Shown here in pieces: positions 16,412-24,734 of a DNA stretch of 24,734 bases (its first letter is position 1; the number at the start of each line of letters is the position of its first letter). Made by a program: the position numbers and the translations under genes. The notes under the pieces were generated by a model. The model was given only the letters and a program-made list of their open reading frames with translations. It was not told where the DNA came from and did not search any database. This stretch comes from Candidatus Opimibacter skivensis (GTDB lineage: Bacteria > Bacteroidota > Bacteroidia > Chitinophagales > Saprospiraceae): assembly GCA_016722045.1 (NCBI GenBank), contig JADKGY010000002.1, positions 1 through 24,734 on the forward strand. The letters are read 5' to 3'.

Positions 16412-18760
16412 ATGACTCGACTGCTCTCGATCCTGTTTTGTTGCATAATTGTTATTTCTCTTTCTATGCTCCACTTTGACAAAAAGGAAGTTGAAAAAGA
16501 ATGTGATGGAAATCCCGAGGCATCACCGGTAACTGATTTGACGATCAATTCTGCAATGACATTTTCCAATGTTCTTGTCAATTATTCTAACATTGGTATA
16601 GGCACTCAGGCCGGTGCGATCAACTGTCTTGTGGTCAGCCGGACTGATTCAAACCTGGTACTGGCCGGTGCACAAAATGGAGGCGTATGGATATCGCATA
16701 ATGCCGCCCGCTCGTGGAAGCCGGTCAATGATACTGCACGATCACTGGGGGTTACATCCATTGCTCAAAATTTCTTCAGGCCGAACGAATTCTATTACAG
16801 CACCGGGGTGATTATTAAGGAGCATGGTAAATTGCTTTTTGATATTTATCGTTCTGTTGATTATGGTCAGACATTTTCACTCGTCAATCCTATTGCATTT
16901 CAAGGTTTTGGAAAAGTGGAGAAAATCCTTCCCTCCCCCATCGATTCAAATACATTGTATGTATCGCATAACCAATTTTTATTTACTGACGGCTACGTGT
17001 ATCGCACTGCTGATGATTGTCATACGTTTGAATTGATATTTCAATCAGATGACGGCATTGCTGATATGATTTTACTTCCGGACGGCACTCTGGAAATCGG
17101 AACAAAACATTCTGTCTGGAGATCCGTCACAGGTGACCCGGGCTCATTTGTGGAGACAACGGGTATTGACTCAACAGGATATGATACACACCTTGCCTAC
17201 TGTGCATCACAACCTGACATTCAGTATTGTTCGGTTAATCATTATGGCAGTTATAACTACTATAAAAGTATCGACACCGGTCAGACATGGACCTACCTCT
17301 CTACCTTAAACCAAGGTCGTGTATTGTCCGTAAAGCCGGATGATCCTGATTTTATCCTTGCAGGTACGACAACACCGAGAGCCAGTGTAGACGGTGGACT
17401 TACATGGGAGCAAATCATTGCAGGACATGACCTCCGCAGTTTCAATTATGATCCGCATCGTCCCGGAAAAGTTTATGTGACCAGTGATTTTGGCGTGGCG
17501 ACTATTGAAGTGGCTCCCTTTACTGCACTTTCGTTTAATAAAGAATATCGCCGTGATACTTTATTGTACTCGCAGGAAGAGTACTATGGAGATCATGGGG
17601 CTACCGGAATACAAACCTTTCAGGGTTACCAGGATCTTGGTTGTCGATACATCCGGAATCTGACGCAATCATATTCTGTGATATCAGGCGATGGAACCTA
17701 CACATGGATCAGTAAACAAAATCCGGACCTGGGGTATTTCAGTGATAATGATGGTGACATCTATCGTATAGATCACCTGACCACAAATCAGGGCCGTACA
17801 CAAATCTTAAATCAGCTTGACGCGGATCATAACGGTCATGTAGACGATCAAACGCAGTTCATTACTCCGTTTGTGATGAACAATGCAGATGATAAACAAT
17901 TGTATTTTCTGACGCTTCATTGGTTGTGGCGATCAACAGACCGTGGTAACAACTGGATACAGGTTTCTCATCATACCGGAAATAAATTTGGTGATGGGAC
18001 CATTGCCTGTACCCATAAACTGAATCCTATCGTTTATTGGACGAATAGTGATTCAATTTTTGCCTTTACCAATGCAGCTACAGCGGCCCCGTTGTCAGAG
18101 CTTAGCCGACCTGCTCCATTTGATGCGGGACGCAGCTATAATGATCCTGATCGTGATTCGGCCTTGTATTTAATCAATCGGTCTTTCCCATCGAAAATCA
18201 GTTATTGCGCAAATCTTTTTGATCCCACTTCCATCTGGACAACGATCCCTGTGACCATGTTGCCAAACGTAACGATACAGTGTATGGCTGTATATCCGGG
18301 AAATGATCAGATCATTTTGGTTGGATCAAAAGAAGGTGGTCTATATGTGACAATGGACAGAGGCTTGACATGGACAAAAGAAGCCGATATGCCCAATGTG
18401 CAGATCACGGAGATTAAGATCCGTGAATCAGATAAAAAGGTTTTCATATTCACATATGGAAGAGGGACATGGACAGCTGATTTTGAAACATCGACTTCCA
18501 TTCCACCATCGCAATCATTTTCGGATGGCACAATTTATCCAAATCCCTTTCAAGATCAACTGACCATTGAATTTGACCATGAGGTCAATGGGGTTGTTGA
18601 AATCTGCGATATGCAGGGCAAGCTGTGTTTGAAAAAACCTGTTTCAGGCAAACAAATAAAAGTCGGAACTGAGGATCTTATGCCTGGATTTTATTTGATT
18701 AGATTATTTGAAGGGAATAAGGTTATTTACCAGGGAAAGGGTATTCGAATTGCAACGTAA
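16412..18760 (+). CDS. Secreted sortilin/BNR-type propeller protein with T9SS sorting domain
   Basis: The 782-residue product begins with a hydrophobic signal (MTRLLSILFCCIIVISLSML). The body has repeated Asp-box motifs: SVDYGQTF (near residue 148), SIDTGQTW (near 287), SVDGGLTW (near 327), STDRGNNW (near 508) and TMDRGLTW (near 647). These mark a VPS10/sortilin- or BNR-like beta-propeller fold. The last ~75 residues, from TIYPNPFQDQLTIEF through DMQGKLCLKKPV to GFYLIRLF, form a type A sorting domain recognised by the type IX secretion system, so the protein is exported and probably attached to the cell surface. The Asp boxes are structural and do not imply sialidase activity. The gene is intact. 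A possible calcium loop, LDADHNGHVDDQ, lies near residue 470. The function is unknown. Confidence 0.88.
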   Translation: MTRLLSILFCCIIVISLSMLHFDKKEVEKECDGNPEASPVTDLTINSAMTFSNVLVNYSNIGIGTQAGAINCLVVSRTDSNLVLAGAQNGGVWISHNAARSWKPVNDTARSLGVTSIAQNFFRPNEFYYSTGVIIKEHGKLLFDIYRSVDYGQTFSLVNPIAFQGFGKVEKILPSPIDSNTLYVSHNQFLFTDGYVYRTADDCHTFELIFQSDDGIADMILLPDGTLEIGTKHSVWRSVTGDPGSFVETTGIDSTGYDTHLAYCASQPDIQYCSVNHYGSYNYYKSIDTGQTWTYLSTLNQGRVLSVKPDDPDFILAGTTTPRASVDGGLTWEQIIAGHDLRSFNYDPHRPGKVYVTSDFGVATIEVAPFTALSFNKEYRRDTLLYSQEEYYGDHGATGIQTFQGYQDLGCRYIRNLTQSYSVISGDGTYTWISKQNPDLGYFSDNDGDIYRIDHLTTNQGRTQILNQLDADHNGHVDDQTQFITPFVMNNADDKQLYFLTLHWLWRSTDRGNNWIQVSHHTGNKFGDGTIACTHKLNPIVYWTNSDSIFAFTNAATAAPLSELSRPAPFDAGRSYNDPDRDSALYLINRSFPSKISYCANLFDPTSIWTTIPVTMLPNVTIQCMAVYPGNDQIILVGSKEGGLYVTMDRGLTWTKEADMPNVQITEIKIRESDKKVFIFTYGRGTWTADFETSTSIPPSQSFSDGTIYPNPFQDQLTIEFDHEVNGVVEICDMQGKLCLKKPVSGKQIKVGTEDLMPGFYLIRLFEGNKVIYQGKGIRIAT

Positions 18761-19065
18761 TACCGACTGCTATCCCGTTTTTTGTGATTTCATTATGGCA
18801 ACATCGGTATGGCCAGTTTGTAATGTTCAGCAACCAAGTGAATCAGGAGATTGATTTTTTGAATTTTACCCATTGCGACCAATACATAACCTGGATCAAA
18901 TAATGTAAAATATTTTGAGGCAGAAACTGTATGAATCATTCAAATTAATAGGAAATTAAAAGTTGGTTGTTTCACGATCTGGCAGTATCAGCAACTTTTT
19001 GGCGACAGAGTTAACAACAACCGACAGTAGCATTTTAAACCTTCAACCAATTTACAAAAGTCAAA
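18761..19065. other. Spacer without a recognised gene
   Basis: No frame here looks like a real gene. A weak inverted repeat of GTTGGTTGTT (18962-18971) with AACAACCGAC (near 19014-19025) is present, but its spacing makes a strong structure unlikely. No terminator with a T-run follows the T9SS gene. Confidence 0.3.
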
Positions 19066-19185
19066 ATGAACCCAGGTACAAAAAAAATTCTCAAATGGAC
19101 AGGGATTGTTTTCGGTTCACTTGTTATCATTGCAGTTGCTTTCGGACTATACCAGACGAAAGTTCTTAATTTCAATATTAAATAA
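19066..19185 (+). CDS. 39-residue single-span membrane peptide or truncated gene start
   Basis: ATG 19066 to the stop at 19183-19185 encodes MNPGTKKILKWTGIVFGSLV and continues with IIAVAFGLYQTKVLNFNIK. A basic N-terminus (KKILKW) is followed by about 17 hydrophobic residues and a short polar tail, giving a single N-in transmembrane segment. KKILKWTGIVxGxL is also a common start of Bacteroidota envelope hydrolases and other anchored proteins, so this may be the remaining 5' end of a longer gene. No continuation is seen in the other frames downstream. There is no clear ribosome binding site. Confidence 0.45.
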   Translation: MNPGTKKILKWTGIVFGSLVIIAVAFGLYQTKVLNFNIK

Positions 19186-19336
19186 AACCAAGCCGTGGTT
19201 CGGGATTATGGTTATGAAAACTCACCAGTAGCAATACCCGAACGCAGGGGGTAGTGCTTTGACAATACCGCAATCGCCAACTATGCAACATGAAGATGTT
19301 AAATGAAAAGAATAATGAAAGTATAAAAATCAGCAT

Positions 19337-19945
19337 ATGTTAAAACAATTCTCTCAAGAAACTGAAAAAACCCGTTTTGAAACCTTTGTTGATGCCATCC
19401 TGGCCATCATTATGACTATACTGGTACTGGAATTTAGCGTACCCGAAGATGCCTTTTCTTCCGACGGCAATATCAAATCGTATTTGGTTCACCTTGTACC
19501 ATCATTTGTAAGCTACTTCATCACCTTTTCCACCATCGTTGTATTATGGATGGATCATCACAATCTCTTCCGTCTTTTAAAAAATGTGGATATACCCTTA
19601 GTGTTTTTGAATTTTCTATTCATTCTTTTCTTATCGGCCACACCTTTTACCACATCCCTTGCAGGAAGAAATTTTGAAAGTCCCTATGCCATAACTATTG
19701 TAGCTGTAAATTATGTACTGATGAACCTGGCCTTCTCTTCCATCTGGGTATATGTAATGAAAAATAAAATGATACCCGAAGAAATACTTCATCAACTGTC
19801 CACAAAACGAGAAAACATAATCATTTTTGCCGGCATATTGCTTCAATTGGCCAGCATACCCCTTGCCTATGTCAGTACGTATATCTCCTTTATCCTGTTC
19901 ATTGTTGTCCTCATTCTTCATATCATAAGATTATGGCGTCATTAG
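19337..19945 (+). CDS. TMEM175-family (DUF1211) potassium channel protein
   Basis: The 202-residue product begins near the membrane with RFETFVDAILAIIMTILVLE, the family signature RFxxFxDAxxAIxxTxLVL, in which the hydrophobic residues of the first helix line the pore of bacterial TMEM175 channels. Six transmembrane segments can be seen (about residues 14-34, 52-72, 83-103, 115-137, 156-174 and 177-197), the number typical of the bacterial one-repeat form, which assembles as a tetramer. The usual Ser of the FSD motif is Val here (FVD). The second helix has FITFSTIVVLWMDHHNLF, also conserved in the family. Potassium conduction is inferred from the family; the gene is intact and appears monocistronic. 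Confidence 0.9.
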   Translation: MLKQFSQETEKTRFETFVDAILAIIMTILVLEFSVPEDAFSSDGNIKSYLVHLVPSFVSYFITFSTIVVLWMDHHNLFRLLKNVDIPLVFLNFLFILFLSATPFTTSLAGRNFESPYAITIVAVNYVLMNLAFSSIWVYVMKNKMIPEEILHQLSTKRENIIIFAGILLQLASIPLAYVSTYISFILFIVVLILHIIRLWRH

Positions 19946-20140
19946 TCGCAGCAATACACTTCTTACAACTCCTTATCGAAATCTTAAAACAACATGAGGC
20001 GGGGGGGGGGCGTCCGCTTACGAAGAGACAAAAATTTCCTGTAAATCCGACAACAATGCACCCAACCAAGGGGATGCACGCAACACATCACATCACTATT
20101 TAAAATTCTTAAAAACTATCAGCAGCTTGGCTTTACCGAA

Positions 20141-20536
20141 GTGATGCGAATGGACTTTCCATTTCCGTGGATACAAATTTCTGATGGGGCATTATTGATT
20201 ATGCTCCGTAAAGACAATAAACCATATATCGCTCTGACTTACTATGCAAAAGATTTGGAGACCGTTGTAGCAAATTTAAAGCAAGAAGATATTTCAATAA
20301 AACCATTGCCAACGCCCGACAAACTGGTTCAGCGATTCCTTATTACAACCGACGAGGGATATAATATTTCTTTAGTCACATATTTTGATGGGTTTGCACA
20401 ACCAGGCGGGACAACAATGCTGACAATGCAGCCAGAGGACTTTAAGAATCCAGCCAAATATGAAAACAAAATCTGTGGGATTTTTAAAAAGGATTGTGCT
20501 GCATTTGAAATATCCAAAAGTAGCAGGAAAGTATAA
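20141..20536 (+). CDS. VOC family protein, N-terminus disrupted
   Basis: The frame is open from 20045 without an ATG; the first start candidates are GTG 20141 and ATG 20144, giving about 131 residues. The product contains WIQISDGALLIMLRKDNKPY, then YYAKDLETVVANLKQEDI and LVQRFLITTDEGYNISLVTY, the second-module pattern of VOC (glyoxalase/bleomycin-resistance) proteins. In the same frame upstream of the start, KNYQQLGFTEV (20111-20140) is a typical VOC first helix, and ATHHITI, a typical VOC first strand, is readable in another frame at about 20080-20100. So the true start is probably near ATG 20056 and a frameshift separates the two. A run of ten G at 20001-20010 lies just before. The substrate is unknown. 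Confidence 0.72.
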   Translation: MMRMDFPFPWIQISDGALLIMLRKDNKPYIALTYYAKDLETVVANLKQEDISIKPLPTPDKLVQRFLITTDEGYNISLVTYFDGFAQPGGTTMLTMQPEDFKNPAKYENKICGIFKKDCAAFEISKSSRKV

Positions 20537-20698
20537 AATATATTTGAACTTCTACCTTTGAGTACATATCTTGAAGAAATTTTCGGATTTACAATATTTG
20601 AATTTAGTAGTTGCAGCAAAAATACTTACCCGTGAGGGTTTAAAATCGAACTTATTATCTTAATTCATACACCTAAACTTTAATCAATTCAAACCATT

Positions 20699-22562
20699 AT
20701 GTTACTTAAAAACCAACTGTCGTACGCGACAAAATTTATTGTCCTTTGCCTGATTACCATGACAGGTGCATTACACGCCCAGACTCAAACCTGGTCAGAA
20801 GATATGACAGCTTCCCTGGCTGAGGTCGGCTGGATAGAGCAGGCGAATGACGGCATTATCATTGCCGCCGGAGCTAAAGGCCTCATGGGCCTTGATAATA
20901 ACACCGGAAAGCAAGTCTGGATGAATAAAGAACTGAAAGGCGTCATCAAGGAGACCTATCAGAATATCGATGGCCTTCCACTATTCTATGCTGAATACAG
21001 CCCGATCGTAGGTAAGACCCGCGGAATTATCATTCATTCCAGCACAGGAGATGTACTCTATGATACGAAAGATGACAACTACCGTATCAAGACCTATCAT
21101 CTGCTTCCGGATCAGGCGATGATTCTTTTGAAATCACAAAGGATAACACTCAACTCCTGATGAGTTTCAGCCTTCATACAATGACCAAAACCTGGGTGAC
21201 CGATCTGGGTGTGATAAAAGGATTGATATCCAAACTTGGAAATTCGACTACCAGAACAAGCTTTATCGATCAGGGACCTATGTTCACTAAGAACGGTGAC
21301 ATTATTGTCGGTGTGAATGAGATGGCCTATGCCATTGATGCTAACAATGGTCAAATCAAATGGAAGTATGAAGCCGAAAAGAAACTACAGGCCCTCGTGT
21401 ATTCACCTCAAAGCAATAGTCTGTATATGGGCGTGAAAAGAGTAATAAACTTATCGTTTTAGATCCGGCGACCGGAAAGGATATTACACCGGGAAAACTA
21501 AAACTGAAAGGTAGTCTGCTTGATATCACTTCTGATGACAGAAACAATATCGTCCTTGTCGAAACAGAAGGCTTCAACCTTATCGATCCGAAGACAAGCG
21601 ATTTCCTCTGGAACAAGAGTTATAAGATTGAATACCTTGATGAAGTCATTCCGTTTGAAAAAGGCTACATCGCTGTTGCAAAAGATGAGAAGGATGGGTC
21701 GATATCCTATGTGGATAGCAATGGAAAGAAGATATGGGATTCCAAAGTCAAGGGCTATACTTATTATGCGACTACTACACCAAAGGGCGTCCTTTATATT
21801 TCGACAGAACGTTCGAATATCCTGAGCTATAGCGATGGCAAGGATGTCTGGGACAAGGATGTCAAATTCAAGAGTATCCCTGCAGTGACATATGATGAAG
21901 CAGAAAAAAAAGTCATCCTGTTTGAAAGTGGAACAGGCTATAAGTTCGACCTTGCTACCGGCGTGATGACCGTGTTCGCAGAGGATATCAAACTGGAGAA
22001 CGTGACGAGAAAGACCCCACTCCAGGCAGAATACCGTCCCAGCGGATACTTGCTCTTTACGGATCAGCATATTTCGCTGCTTGATAAAAAGGGCAAACTG
22101 GTTCACTCTAAGGATTACCCTCAGCTTACGTCAACTAACCTTATGGGCCTGGCTCAATTTGGTGCCGACATAGCCGGAGTCAATATAGATATAGCAGGTT
22201 CAATGGAAAACATGAAACAACTCGACAGGCTATCGAAAGGAGCGTATCGAAATAGCAATGCTGCGAGTGAGGGAACATCAAAGACCCAGGTGCTGGCAGG
22301 TGCTTATTACGGAGGAACTCCGCTTTTCGAAGTGACAATGACACGTTATTCCAATTCAAGGAACGCTCGTGACCACAAGTTCATACTGACCAAGGATGGG
22401 GAGTCCAAACGCGCTATCATGATGGTCAATAAAGACACCGGAAAGGTGGATAAGAAGATCAATGTTGTGGATTTGACTCCGCAGTATATTGTTGATGAAG
22501 TAGATACAAGAGTTTTTCTATGTGAGCGAAATAAGACGATCACTTGCTATGATATGAAATAA
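20699..22562 (+). CDS. Secreted PQQ-type beta-propeller protein, two frameshifts
   Basis: Joined across two single-base gaps the gene encodes about 620 residues. ATG 20699 starts a signal peptide ending near GALHAQ. The body shows repeating propeller blades of the PQQ-like type: MGLDNNTGKQVWMNKE, AIDANNGQIKWKYE, VLDPATGKDITPGK, LIDPKTSDFLWNKSY, YVDSNGKKIWDSKV, SYSDGKDVWDKDV and others, ending in TITCYDMK. These blades resemble both quinoprotein dehydrogenases and BamB-like scaffolds, but the catalytic residues of quinoproteins are not evident. The breaks fall at T21129-21132 and A21436-21439; adding one T and one A restores the frame. The gene ends with a clear terminator. Function is unknown; an exported binding or scaffold role is most likely. 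Confidence 0.85.
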
Positions 22563-22581
22563 CAAGGATCTTGGAATGATT

Positions 22582-22618
22582 GAATCGGCCTTCCTGCATA
22601 TGAAGGCCGATTCTTTTT
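22582..22618 (+). terminator. Rho-independent terminator after the PQQ-type gene
   Basis: GAATCGGCCTTC at 22582-22593 and GAAGGCCGATTC at 22602-22613 form a perfect 12-bp stem with an 8-base loop, followed directly by TTTTT. It starts 19 bases after the stop codon. Confidence 0.92.
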
Positions 22619-22670
22619 AGATACGAAAGTGAGCATGAGTCTCGGACTTGAAATTCGTGGAGTTGGTTTT

Positions 22671-22970
22671 CTACCTAAGTTTAAGTCTCTGACTTAAATC
22701 CTATATTTTTCACGTCTCCTGACTGGAAATTTTCTTAACTTCCATTATAAATACTTTACTGATAAATACTTCACCGAAGTTGGGACTTGAAACAAGGATC
22801 GGTTACATGAAGGTTTTAACCGTTCACGTCTGGAGACGTGTAGCATATAGGATTCAAGTCAGAGACTTGAACCAACGATTGTTCATATGCGGACTTGAAC
22901 CAACAATGGGAAGTGTGTTTTTGGCACAAAAAAAAATCGCAGTTGGTTTAAGTCTCTGACTTAAATTCGA
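22671..22970. repeat. ~300-bp nested-palindrome repeat, copy 1
   Basis: This unit contains short palindromes of two kinds: AAGTC-nnn-GACTT at 22683-22695, 22856-22868 and 22950-22962, and CACGTC-nnnn-GACGTG at 22825-22840, with a degraded one at 22711-22726. The left part (about 22677-22745) and the right part (about 22803-22876) are long inverted repeats of each other. The centre holds ATAAATACTTCACCGAAGTT. The next unit follows at an offset of 297-299 bases. Confidence 0.9.
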
Positions 22971-23269
22971 AGTTGGTTTAAGTCTCTGACTTAAACCTGA
23001 TATTTTCCACGTCTCCTGACGTGAAATTTTCTTAACTTCCATTATAAATACTTGACTGATATAAATACTTCACCGAAGTTGGGACTTGAAACAAGGATCG
23101 GTTACATGAAGGTTTTAATCGTTCACGTCAGGAGACGTGTAAAATATAGGATTCAAGTCAGAGACTTGAACCAACGATTGTTCATATGCGGACTTGAAAC
23201 AACGATGGGAAATGTGTTATTGGCGAAAAAAAAAATCGCAGTTGGTTTAAGTCTCTGACTTAAATCCCA
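22971..23269. repeat. ~300-bp nested-palindrome repeat, copy 2
   Basis: It repeats copy 1 in the same order with few differences. Palindromes AAGTC-nnn-GACTT lie at 22980-22992, 23155-23167 and 23249-23261, and CACGTC-nnnn-GACGTG at 23008-23023 and 23124-23139. The inverted arms are about 22972-23043 and 23103-23175. The boundary with copy 1 is itself a short tandem (24 shared bases at 22941 and 22971). A partial third unit, cut at CACGTCTCC (23294-23302), follows. Confidence 0.9.
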
Positions 23270-23385
23270 TATCCCCGGCCGGTTTACCCTTTTCACGTCT
23301 CCGTTTATTATGTTTTTACACCATTCTTCTATTTCTGATTGGCTCATCAGTTGATATCAATTTTACTATCTTACTAAAAAAAAGT

Positions 23386-24396
23386 ATGAAAGCCCTTATT
23401 CTTATACCATTCCTGCTTTTTGCTCAAATGCATTTTCCAACCTGTTTTTGCAATAACTTCCGAAGGCGATTTGTTTTCACTTGATTTATCTAATTGCAAC
23501 TCCCTCTTGTCAGTTCAACGGGTCATACCTTTGTGGACATTGCCTTTACACCGGATGGACGTCTCTGGGGAGTAGAGGAAAGTGATCTTTATCAGATAGA
23601 CACTGTCACCGGGGCTTCTATACTAATAGGCAATATAGGCTTGACATCCCCGTCCTCATCCTTAGTCGGGTTAAACGATACTATATTGTTGACAGAATCC
23701 GGACTAAAGCTTTATGGAATAAATATCTCTAATCCAACTGCTTTTTATATTGATACTATAGGGTTTGCAGCATCGGGTGATCTCACATGGTATGACGATG
23801 ATCTTTATATGATGGCTCCTGACCAACTAATAAAAATCACGTTGAATAATACCAATACTGCCATTCTTGATGTTACAGCTATCAACAATTTGAGTAATCC
23901 AATACCTGATTGTTTCGGAGCCGTCACAGCAGCATTTGCCGGTGATTACAATTCCATCATTGGTTTTTCCGGAACGGATGCCCTTAAGATTTGTCAATTA
24001 GATGGCACGTACAAAACAATTTGTCCATCATTGGTAGCAGATATAATTTATGGAGGCGCTTCATTACGCTTGCCCACACAACAACCACCGCCAACAACCT
24101 GTTCATCCCCATCTTCAGTGGCGAATGTCATTTCGAACAATACCGGAATCGAAATTATTCCGAACCCTGTCAGCAGATACGGACAAGTCCATGTCAAAAT
24201 AAATGGTATAATCTTAAGACCCTACACCATAAAGATTATAAGCATACAAGGTCAACTATTATACGCTACAAACGAGCGATCATCTACAAATGAATTTGAT
24301 CTGGATTTGAATAAACTAAATCTGACAAATGCGTTATTCGTTTTGGAAGTGAGTAATTCTTCACAACAATTTCATTCATTGATCGCCATTGAATAA
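23386..24396 (+). CDS. Secreted protein with T9SS type-A sorting domain, N-terminus frameshifted
   Basis: ATG 23386 gives a hydrophobic leader MKALILIPFLLFAQ. The frame then shifts to PVFAITSEGDLFSLDLSNC and, near 23494, to the main 300-residue frame beginning LPLVSSTGHTFVDIAFTPDG. The body is a single-copy propeller- or PQQ-like fold with GRLWGVEESDLYQID, then TLNNTNTAIL and CQLDGTYKTICPS, like the DUF6923/LVIVD-type extracellular repeat proteins. A Pro/Thr-rich linker (TQQPPPTTCSSPSS) precedes the C-terminal T9SS sorting domain IEIIPNPVSRYGQVHVKI through QGQLLYATNE to the end. Export across the outer membrane by type IX secretion is inferred. The gene is directly downstream of the nested repeats. 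Two indels in the first 110 bases make it broken as written. Confidence 0.75.
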
Positions 24397-24523
24397 ATAT
24401 TGATGTATGTGGTCATGGATTGGTTTAGAACTTGCTTGTAATTTGACATTTCCTGAAAAAGAAATAATTAAATAAATTTGAATGTGCTTAACAGAAAAAT
24501 TACAATAAAATAGTATACTAAAA

Positions 24524-24734
24524 ATGAAAAGGACAATCGTCAATCCCATCATTGAAGACATTGTAACATCTATTCAGACTGCTGAAGAATCCGGCGGAAA
24601 AATAACTGAAGCTGAAATCACGCTAATGCCGGGAGGAGGAAACCCATTGCATTACCACAAGACCTACTCGAAACCTTTACGGCCATAGAAGGACAGCTAG
24701 GTAAGTCAGGAAGAAACAATCAGGATATTAAACC
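24524..24734 (+). CDS. Cupin-domain protein, cut by the window end, one frameshift
   Basis: ATG 24524 begins MKRTIVNPIIEDIVTSIQTA, followed by ESGGKITEAEITLMPGGGNP and LHYHKTYS. The HYHK segment after a glycine-rich turn is the first cupin metal-binding motif (HxH). As written the frame closes soon after at a TAG near 24687, but adding one G at 24669-24671 restores SETFTAIEGQLG, the usual cupin continuation. The second motif lies beyond the window. Cupins of this small type are metal-binding barrel proteins with varied enzymatic or sensory roles, and no specific substrate can be assigned. Confidence 0.75.

Noticed and set aside
18962..19025. Inverted repeat GTTGGTTGTT / AACAACCGAC
   Set aside because: One mismatch in ten bases with a long loop; it is within what chance could give in this composition.
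22661..23302. CRISPR array or integron attC cassette array
   Set aside because: There are only two ~300-base units with nearly identical interiors rather than unique spacers, and no cas or integron integrase gene. The attC core sites were not convincingly present.
22854..23347. Minus-strand frames repeating SQRLKPT
   Set aside because: They arise from translation of the palindromic repeat units and have no independent support.

Overview
The window looks like chromosome from a member of the Bacteroidota, probably a Chitinophagaceae- or Saprospiraceae-like lineage. Two secreted proteins end in type-A sorting domains of the type IX secretion system (16412-18760 and 23386-24396). There is a Bacteroidota-style lipoprotein (9554-10630), a TPR-adenylate cyclase fusion, AT-rich spacers and few clear Shine-Dalgarno sequences. 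No rRNA, tRNA, CRISPR array, transposase, integrase or phage gene was seen.

Layout. 1-5900 is mostly gene remnants: a small membrane protein, a possible SnoaL-like fossil, a minus-strand phospholipase C/acid-phosphatase-type phosphoesterase fossil, an unrecognised fossil, a broken esterase, a DUF1648 membrane protein with one frameshift and a broken VOC protein. 6252-8884 is an oxidative-stress unit: a Fur/PerR-type regulator, broken as written, with a palindrome at its start codon, followed 12 bases later by katG. 9080-11900 holds a 22-bp perfect inverted repeat, a GC-rich zinc-ribbon gene, a propeller lipoprotein and a surface protein with a BclB-like C-terminal domain. 12049-12629 is a ParDE toxin-antitoxin operon with an operator-like palindrome. 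Next come the TPR-adenylate cyclase, a metallo-beta-lactamase-fold hydrolase, the sortilin-like T9SS protein, a 39-residue membrane peptide, a TMEM175-family channel, a VOC protein and a PQQ-type propeller protein with its own terminator. 22661-23300 is a ~300-bp tandem repeat built from nested palindromes. The right end has a second T9SS protein and a cupin cut by the window edge.

Two themes run through the window. First, a dispersed hairpin element with the core GGTTGCAAAACGCC sits in four spacers (around 3741-3893, 5961-6210, 11941-12032 and 15985-16115). Second, many genes are broken, and most breaks I could resolve are single missing bases, often in short homopolymers. This fits uncorrected long-read errors at least as well as biological decay. 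I used CDS for genes with a few clean indels and pseudogene for heavily broken ones. No convincing new defence or multi-gene system is visible; the two repeat families are the most unusual content.
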